IMG/VR virus record: IMGVR_UViG_3300007734_000722
Span: 1 to 51,979 of that record
Origin: a virus
Direction: 5' to 3' (one strand)
DNA length: 51,979 nucleotides
Part shown: one piece after another, positions 45,629 through 51,979 of the stretch
How positions within the stretch are numbered: position 1 is the first letter of the stretch
Layout: every line of letters begins with the position of its first letter
Translations under genes and position numbers: made by a program
Notes under the pieces: generated by a model
Told to the model about the DNA's origin: nothing
The model's input: only the letters and a program-made list of their open reading frames with translations
Databases searched by the model: none

Positions 45629-46396
45629 GTAAACTTTCTTCTGGTCACTATTGACGATGCAATCAAAACCAAGACTACGAGAAATATCTCGGACGGATGC
45701 ATACGATTTACCATCCCGGAGAATACATTGAACGGCCAGTGGTTCACCATCGACCACTGGCCCATCTTCCCAAGCCAATAAAGAATCATCCCCAAGGACA
45801 AGCCTAACAAAGTCTCGCACAGGAGCATACGTCCTACCATTTTGTACCAATGCCAAAATGTGTTTATCCCCATTAACTATCTTCCAATCTTGCCCACTCT
45901 GCACTAGAAGCCATGGCCTAATAAAGTAAAGCATGTCTTTACTTCGATTCCTAAACAATGGTCGATGCGCTACTTCATATCCATTGCGACTTCCGTCATT
46001 GTTACTATTACCTTCGATGGAATACCATATTCCATTTTCGTCTTGTCCTTCGACAATGCCAATGTGAAATGCATCTTGACTTCCACTCTTTGATGTCTTC
46101 ACCAATAACACAAGATCGCCAGCCATTGGCGCACGGTGTAGTGCGCCATGTTTTTTAGCAACAGCTAACCAGACATCGCAGTCTGCGCTAAAACATAACG
46201 GCCAGTCCAAACCACTTTTATTTTCCCACTCTGCAGCAACACCACTTACAAATGAGGCACACCAGAAACTTCCTATCGGAGCGTTTACTAATGTATTCCA
46301 TCGATCGATAAGTGGACCACAGTTGCTTCCAACCGGCTGCTCAGATACGCCAATGTATTTTTGCGCAATATCTACAAACTGCTTAACACTACTCAT
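45608..46396 (-). CDS. CHAP endolysin with copper-amine-oxidase-like stalk
   Basis: 262 residues. Catalytic CHAP domain (about 1-165): Cys46 in SFWCASFVSG, His111 in DAFHIGIVEG and YSIEGNSN near 126-132. CHAP enzymes cut peptidoglycan peptide or amide bonds. C-terminal about 90 residues hold two repeats like VQNGRTYAPVRDFVRLVLG and LRDGKSYASVRDISRSLGF, the copper-amine-oxidase-N-like stalk domain that likely binds cell wall. No signal peptide, so a holin is needed. Convergent with dnaB. Confidence 0.85.
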   Translation of the reverse strand: MSSVKQFVDIAQKYIGVSEQPVGSNCGPLIDRWNTLVNAPIGSFWCASFVSGVAAEWENKSGLDWPLCFSADCDVWLAVAKKHGALHRAPMAGDLVLLVKTSKSGSQDAFHIGIVEGQDENGIWYSIEGNSNNDGSRNGYEVAHRPLFRNRSKDMLYFIRPWLLVQSGQDWKIVNGDKHILALVQNGRTYAPVRDFVRLVLGDDSLLAWEDGPVVDGEPLAVQCILRDGKSYASVRDISRSLGFDCIVNSDQKKVYLKEKPS

Positions 46397-46408
46397 AATT
46401 CATCATCC

Positions 46409-49400
46409 CTATTTCTGCATATCTAAAAACTCTTCGTATGAAATTTCCGGAAGAGTAGCACGACCTTGCTGTTCTTTAACCTTTTCCTTCATGCGTTCTG
46501 GCCTTGGCTTTGAAACGTCTATCAGTTTTTGTGTAGGCATTCCCGGTAATGGTATAGATTGTGTACTTCCAATTCCACGAGTACCTATATCTCCAGTTTC
46601 AGGAATACCAGACCATAGAGCACCAAGTCCAAAATTACTAATAACCTCAAAAATATTTGGATAGTCGTATTCAAATTCCTTTTTGAGCCTAGTGATATCA
46701 GCAACCGAAATACCATCCTTAGACATTCTTGGTATAGTCGTGTCTAATCTAGTATTGTAATACTCGTTTTCCATCCCAATAAATCGCATCCAGTTAGCAG
46801 CAGTATGGTTGTATGTTGCATCATCAACATACATCATGCGCTCGATGTCGTTCATCATTTTCTGAATAGGTACCATCTGCCCATTCATTGCAGCTCGACT
46901 CATACCATTAGGGTATGTCATCTTAAGCAATGCTAACTGAGGAGCAAATGGACCAGCCTGAGAAATTAGTTCATCTGAATGCGCTAAGAAATATGTCCAT
47001 CCCGGATGTTGTTGGTATGTTGCAGCATTAAATATATTTGTCTTGCCAACCAACTGATCCCTCAATGCCGTATACATTGGGTTAGCCCTAGATGTAACTT
47101 CTGTACCAAATAATGCCGAACCAGCTGCTTCAGCAAATGAAGAACCATTTTTCATGTTCCTCTGCATTTGCATATATGGCTGCATTAAAAACCTATTCCA
47201 TCCCATAACAATAGGAGGACCTTGCATTTCCATATTGCCAAAGGTAACCACCTTACCCGGACCCGCTTCTGGTTGTGCTGGGTCAACTTTAGATTCCTCC
47301 ATCAATTGTTTAATCTTAGATATCTGATACCACTGAGTTTGCTTTCCTTGGCTAGCCAAATACATTCTGCTCTGAATAATGTTTTGAGCTTGTAATGCAA
47401 ATGCAAACATAGCAGCAGTAGCACCAGCAGAAGCTAAGAATCTTGTTAAGTAATAAGCAAATGGAGCGTTCTTCCACTCTCCACTAGCCGTCTTTACTTG
47501 ACCGATAGCGGAAAGGAAATTGTGATATGCACCTAAGTTGATGGTGTTATAACCAACGCCTTTGAAAAACTTCTTCCAGACAGGACGTAAAGCTCCGTTG
47601 ATAGCATAACCAAGCGCCAACTCTGGAATCATAGGCAACAAGGTAAATGCTTTCAATGATTTACCCCAGTTAGGCGCAGTAAAAAATGCTTGGGATCGAT
47701 ATTGAATTGTACGCATGACTGGATGAATTAATACATCCTCACCTACAGGAGATCCTGAAATAGTATTTATGATGCGAGCAAAGTTACGTTTTAATTTCCC
47801 TTGCTCATATGGGATAGTTCCTACAGTGCCTCCAAATCTTAATGACGCAAGTTCATCACGATCCACAATACGAGCCTGCTCTAAAAACTGTTTGATGCGC
47901 AATAAGTCAGTTGATAAAGTACCGCCTCGTTCAGTCATTCCAACAAACGGTATTAATCGTTGACCAATCACACCACCACCTAGATTTTCTGCTCCAGTTA
48001 GCTGTATAGGAATATCTTTTAATTCAATCAATGGATTCATAGCCTTGATTGCAGATGCTGCTGCGTACCACTCGCCATAGGTAGTAGATAAGCCAAATTC
48101 ATTTAAGTCTTCAATTGTATAACTGCGCTTGCGACCTAGTTCTTTGTCGTACATACCTTCAATTCGAGCTTTGTTTTTAAATGGTATAAATCCAACACCA
48201 ACTTTACTACCAACAGTTCCGTATCTTTTTAAAATCCCTTCAATGACTCTGTGGTACATCATGTCACCAAGAGCCACAGGGATTTCTTTTCCACCTACAT
48301 TAATTGCACGTTGATGACCAAACAGTTTTTGGAATATAGTTCCCTTGCCATTATGTCCACGTGGGAACCACAGGTTTGGCATCATTCCCATCAATCCATA
48401 AAACTGCATGCCAAAATCTTTAGGTCGCCCTGCTGTTAGTGCAAAGTTCTGAATAAATGGTCTAGCAAAGTCACGACTCAAACGCTTTACAACTTCCCAA
48501 CCTGATAGCTCGGTCCATGCATCCATAACCATACGCCAAACAGGATAGTCAGGAGGCAACTGGTTGGTTGGCATAGTAGCACCATTGCCATTCGGTAAAT
48601 TGTTAAGTCGATCAACTTCTGTTGGGCTTGTGCTAAACATTGTTTGAATAATGTCTGCATACTGCTTGTCAGGAATAGTAATGTGTACATCATTCCCATC
48701 AACAGCAATACCGACTTGGTCTACATCGGAATGTTTCTTTAAAACAATATTTTCTGGCTGCCTATTTACACTGACACGTTTGTCAATATCCTCTAAGCGT
48801 TGTTGCCTCCACGCAGATTCGACTTCTTCATTACCAACAGCCTCTGCTGGTAGATCCTGTAATCCACGGACAAGTTCCATTTCTAAATCACTAAATGGTT
48901 TTCCGCTTTCATCAATTAAGTCTCCAGATGACATCCATGTACCAGACCTCTTATTGTTTACAACCGCAGATTGCAACATAGAGTATGTCTGATCACCCTG
49001 CCCTACAGTTACAGAGTTAACCTTATACTGGGATGCCATCTGTCTTTTCCATTGCTGATTAATCTGCTCTGGATTGGTTCGCTGAGCGCGAGCAATAAGC
49101 ATTTTAGCAATGAATACCTCTGGTCTAATAATTGATGTATTTCGGATGCGTTCAATGGACTCGTAGTTTTCAGTATTTGCAGTGTCAAAATACTGGTGCA
49201 TAGCCATTGCCATTAAATAAGACGGACTCTGATTCAATACACGTTGATTGTTCACCTCAGTTATTGAGCCATCTTCTCCTGTGACATGATAGAAACCCTT
49301 GTAAGGATTATTTACTGGATAAACGTTGTATCGTTGGCCAGTCTCTAAAAAGTCTTTTGTGGGAGCTTTGGTGATTTTGTACAAATTAATACCAAGCTCA

Positions 49401-51979
49401 CCACTTGAAGTTCGATAATCCTTCTCACGTACGATCACAATTCCCTTAGAGTCTATACTTAATTGCTCAAGTTCAAGTTTACTAAGTGAACGCATAATAG
49501 AATCTGTTTGAGTAACGTTTAGCGCATCTCCATTAGTTTGCATTCGGACTATCGCGTCAGGATTATAAAGCGGATATCTATTGCTGTGTACGTCAGCTTT
49601 AATAATCCTGCCCGGTTGCAAATAATCAGGACCTATATTGGTGACTTCATTTGTCAAAAAGTTAACTTGTAACATTCTGCCAGAAGCATCAACAATGCGT
49701 ACCTTTCCATTGTCAGCAAATGCACCAGAAGGCAATGAGTACCGTTGCCAGTTATATCTAGCATTTGCAATGACTCGCTCTTGCAGGTCAAGGATACTAG
49801 CAGTACTAGTCACAAGGCGTAATGCTTTAGCCCTCTCGTTTTCATTGAGACTACTTAATCTATCCAGAAATTCAGATTTGCCAACAAAGTTGTTCCGCCC
49901 AAAAACAACATCCATTGTTCTGTGTAGTACGTATCCTGCACCATTAATCTGATGTGGGCGACCATCGAGTTCAATTGGTTGATTAGTAGCCACAGCGGTA
50001 AGTAAGTTGTTAATCTGAGTCATGCCGACAAAACTGTCACTGCCACCTATGCGATTTGATCCAAGTATGTATTCAAAAATAGGCAATACACTGCGAGATG
50101 CTGTTCCTTCAATATAATTGAGAGATAACTGTTGCTCCTCTGGTATGCCACTGTTAAATTCATCAAGAACTTGCTTGACTCTTTCTTCAACAGGACGCGC
50201 TGCTTCCTTTGCAGATGCTTTATTAACAGGTTTTACATACATTGCGGAGTAAAGACTTCGGAAGAATTCATCCTGCGCATCTACAATAAATGTATCCAAC
50301 TCAGTAAATGGAACACCAGATGCTAAACCCTTTTGTCGCAACGCATCCTCTAATGAACGCGAGAAGTTTGAAAGAGCATTGTATTCTGGAGTGCCATAGG
50401 CAATCTTAAATGAATCATTCTCAAATGCACCATGCCTAGAATCTTTAAGTGCATGCCTAAAGATTCCTTCTCGTTGCATATACTCAGCAATTGGCCCAAT
50501 AGAAAATGTATTCAGCCTATCTAAATACATCAAACCTTCTTCTGTATATGCGCCATTCACGTCCATCATCTGACGGCTACGCATAATTTCTAAGACGGTG
50601 TTTTCAAATGTGTTACGACCTGCAACGATTGGTGCATACATGTCTACACCAGCAGCTCGAACATCCTTACCTTGATCTGCATGATATGCAGCAATACGTT
50701 GCGTTGGCGTGAACTGATCACGTGTGTCAGTTTTAAAATCAGCAGGAGTACCTGTAAATAGTTTGCTTTCAAGGTTAAGTTGATCCTGATACGAATGATA
50801 GTCAGATATAGCTCTAGTGACAGTATCAATCTTGCTATTCATGTCATAAAGGACGGCACTAAACTTAGGATTAAAATCGCCCGTGTATCCTAATAACTGC
50901 GGATTATATGTAGAATCCATCATGTCATTTGCTGAGACTAGGAATCGTGCTGTTCCAGTAAAACGACTTGATGTGCGTGGTCTGTTCCTGTCACGTATAG
51001 CAACAGTTACTGGTGCCTCAATTACAAAATATGCATCTGCATTTGGGACAGTGGTGTAACGATCATCAACTTTACCGTCCTCATCTGCAACATCAGAAAC
51101 TGCAAATCGCGTATTAAAAAATCCACTATCAGTAACGCCATCGTTATCCTTCATGCTCACGAAATCAAACTGCTTGCCACCAATGGTGTACGCAAAAACT
51201 GTTTGTCTTGTGTAATCATTTTTGTTGCGCAACACAACCTTATCAACAATGCGACCATTATGAGGTTGACCCCATTGTGTTGATTCAGCATTCATTTGAG
51301 TTAAATATTCACTACCAGCAGGAATGGTGAAAAACTCTACCTCACCACCTTCCATAGCTAACTGATGTATGTATGAGATGGCCTTGCTATTATCAAATGG
51401 AACACTAACGTTACGAGTTATTAATTGCCCATCGGAATTTTTGACAGTGTACTCAACCTTAAACCCAAACTTATGGTGCACTGAATCAGTTTGACCAGTA
51501 GACATCCACATTCCGAGCAAATCATTTACATTGAAGATGTTGTGGGCATCAGTTTGCATACGACCCTTGTTTGGAATAAGCATGCGTACATAATCGCCTT
51601 GCCGTACAGCAGGATACTGTATGGATCGCTTACGCCCAGTAACGTATGTTGCTGTAGGAATTGGAGCCGACCATGCTTTATGTGGACGACCACGTTCTAA
51701 TATAATGTCAGCCGGACTCTGCCGTGCTAGCTGTGTCCACATACTACGAATAGGAGCAGCAACCTGTTGAAATATTGCAGCAGCATCTGTATCTACAGCA
51801 CGTGAAGGATTATCAGATATAGGTTCACCGAAATCAGCAATAAAGTTCTGTAATGCAACAGCAAACATTTCGTGTGCAGAGTTAAACCAATCAGTCTGCA
51901 TTAATCGAATTCTGTCTTCACTAATACCTTGCTCGCGCCATAGATCTACAGCTTCATCGCTACGCCATTTTGTGCTAAG
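46409..51979 (-). CDS. Giant candidate internal virion protein, N-terminus beyond window
   Basis: The frame is open to base 51979 (26 further codons upstream of the first ATG at 51901, reading e.g. WRSDEAVDLWREQGISEDRI), so at least 1857 residues are visible and the N-terminus is missing. Body contains large helical, polar regions and, near the C-terminus, two hydrophobic segments (FTLLPMIPELALGYAINGAL and FLASAGATAAMFAFALQAQN). No polymerase, lysozyme or protease motif seen. Size and membrane-seeking end fit an ejected podovirus inner protein. The stop lies 12 nt after the endolysin start region on the same strand. Confidence 0.75.
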   Translation of the reverse strand, partial: LSTKWRSDEAVDLWREQGISEDRIRLMQTDWFNSAHEMFAVALQNFIADFGEPISDNPSRAVDTDAAAIFQQVAAPIRSMWTQLARQSPADIILERGRPHKAWSAPIPTATYVTGRKRSIQYPAVRQGDYVRMLIPNKGRMQTDAHNIFNVNDLLGMWMSTGQTDSVHHKFGFKVEYTVKNSDGQLITRNVSVPFDNSKAISYIHQLAMEGGEVEFFTIPAGSEYLTQMNAESTQWGQPHNGRIVDKVVLRNKNDYTRQTVFAYTIGGKQFDFVSMKDNDGVTDSGFFNTRFAVSDVADEDGKVDDRYTTVPNADAYFVIEAPVTVAIRDRNRPRTSSRFTGTARFLVSANDMMDSTYNPQLLGYTGDFNPKFSAVLYDMNSKIDTVTRAISDYHSYQDQLNLESKLFTGTPADFKTDTRDQFTPTQRIAAYHADQGKDVRAAGVDMYAPIVAGRNTFENTVLEIMRSRQMMDVNGAYTEEGLMYLDRLNTFSIGPIAEYMQREGIFRHALKDSRHGAFENDSFKIAYGTPEYNALSNFSRSLEDALRQKGLASGVPFTELDTFIVDAQDEFFRSLYSAMYVKPVNKASAKEAARPVEERVKQVLDEFNSGIPEEQQLSLNYIEGTASRSVLPIFEYILGSNRIGGSDSFVGMTQINNLLTAVATNQPIELDGRPHQINGAGYVLHRTMDVVFGRNNFVGKSEFLDRLSSLNENERAKALRLVTSTASILDLQERVIANARYNWQRYSLPSGAFADNGKVRIVDASGRMLQVNFLTNEVTNIGPDYLQPGRIIKADVHSNRYPLYNPDAIVRMQTNGDALNVTQTDSIMRSLSKLELEQLSIDSKGIVIVREKDYRTSSGELGINLYKITKAPTKDFLETGQRYNVYPVNNPYKGFYHVTGEDGSITEVNNQRVLNQSPSYLMAMAMHQYFDTANTENYESIERIRNTSIIRPEVFIAKMLIARAQRTNPEQINQQWKRQMASQYKVNSVTVGQGDQTYSMLQSAVVNNKRSGTWMSSGDLIDESGKPFSDLEMELVRGLQDLPAEAVGNEEVESAWRQQRLEDIDKRVSVNRQPENIVLKKHSDVDQVGIAVDGNDVHITIPDKQYADIIQTMFSTSPTEVDRLNNLPNGNGATMPTNQLPPDYPVWRMVMDAWTELSGWEVVKRLSRDFARPFIQNFALTAGRPKDFGMQFYGLMGMMPNLWFPRGHNGKGTIFQKLFGHQRAINVGGKEIPVALGDMMYHRVIEGILKRYGTVGSKVGVGFIPFKNKARIEGMYDKELGRKRSYTIEDLNEFGLSTTYGEWYAAASAIKAMNPLIELKDIPIQLTGAENLGGGVIGQRLIPFVGMTERGGTLSTDLLRIKQFLEQARIVDRDELASLRFGGTVGTIPYEQGKLKRNFARIINTISGSPVGEDVLIHPVMRTIQYRSQAFFTAPNWGKSLKAFTLLPMIPELALGYAINGALRPVWKKFFKGVGYNTINLGAYHNFLSAIGQVKTASGEWKNAPFAYYLTRFLASAGATAAMFAFALQAQNIIQSRMYLASQGKQTQWYQISKIKQLMEESKVDPAQPEAGPGKVVTFGNMEMQGPPIVMGWNRFLMQPYMQMQRNMKNGSSFAEAAGSALFGTEVTSRANPMYTALRDQLVGKTNIFNAATYQQHPGWTYFLAHSDELISQAGPFAPQLALLKMTYPNGMSRAAMNGQMVPIQKMMNDIERMMYVDDATYNHTAANWMRFIGMENEYYNTRLDTTIPRMSKDGISVADITRLKKEFEYDYPNIFEVISNFGLGALWSGIPETGDIGTRGIGSTQSIPLPGMPTQKLIDVSKPRPERMKEKVKEQQGRATLPEISYEEFLDMQK

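Overview
This window is a stretch of a double-stranded DNA tailed bacteriophage, most simply read as podovirus-like. It encodes a P22-type large portal (765 aa), a terminase pair, scaffold, HK97-type capsid protein, two adaptor-like connector proteins and several very large candidate internal (ejected) virion proteins. No tape measure, sheath or integrase is visible. There are no rRNA genes or host-like operons. The host is bacterial (good Shine-Dalgarno sequences, sigma70-like promoter boxes, CHAP endolysin) but cannot be named from the sequence. The endolysin tail resembles the copper-amine-oxidase-like stalk domain often seen in Gram-positive surface proteins, which is only a hint.

Layout. 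(1) 1-24922, minus strand: late/virion block. In transcription order: small basic proteins with a shared glycine-rich tag (24.9-21.3 kb), a 1408-aa and a 341-aa candidate internal protein, terminase small and large subunits, a hidden 50-aa membrane protein, portal, scaffold, capsid, cement-like protein, two adaptors, a membrane-protein pair (holin candidates), and a set of beta-rich appendage proteins ending in an 18-residue-repeat protein that runs off the left edge. (2) 24947-28694, mainly minus: nucleotide and replication accessories (SSB, ThyX, SNase-like nuclease, dUTPase, DUF3310-like and DUF5872-like proteins), tRNA-Leu(UAA), tRNA-Asn(GUU), a ribbon-helix-helix gene read out of frame inside its neighbour, and one plus-strand moron-like gene with its own promoter and terminator. 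(3) 28695-29053: a gene-free divergent control region with a G-rich tract and a strong plus-strand terminator, which suggests an untranslated RNA. (4) 29054-31267, plus: small genes separated by strong terminators and sharing an almost identical GGAGTTTA leader. (5) 31348-45628, plus: a long, tightly overlapped operon of mostly unknown small genes from a clear promoter, ending in a VRR-NUC nuclease, a Rad52/Sak-like annealing candidate, a Gam/Gp157-like protein, a wHTH initiator, a possible helicase loader and DnaB. (6) 45608-51979, minus: CHAP endolysin and a giant (>1857 aa) candidate internal virion protein still open at the right edge.

How it fits together: the plus-strand genes would act early (host takeover, recombination, replication), the central minus-strand genes keep the dTTP pool and ssDNA handling, and the minus-strand outer blocks build and release the virion. 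No DNA or RNA polymerase gene is recognisable here, so the phage uses host enzymes or encodes them outside the window.

Most unusual points: a glycine-zipper-like peptide ending in a basic Lys/Arg cluster at the C-terminus of five neighbouring virion-block proteins (plus an internal copy in a sixth); a repertoire of perfect short hairpins buried inside early coding sequences, some followed by T runs; a nested RHH gene; the G-rich, terminator-bounded gene-free region; and a duplicated 30-bp leader element.
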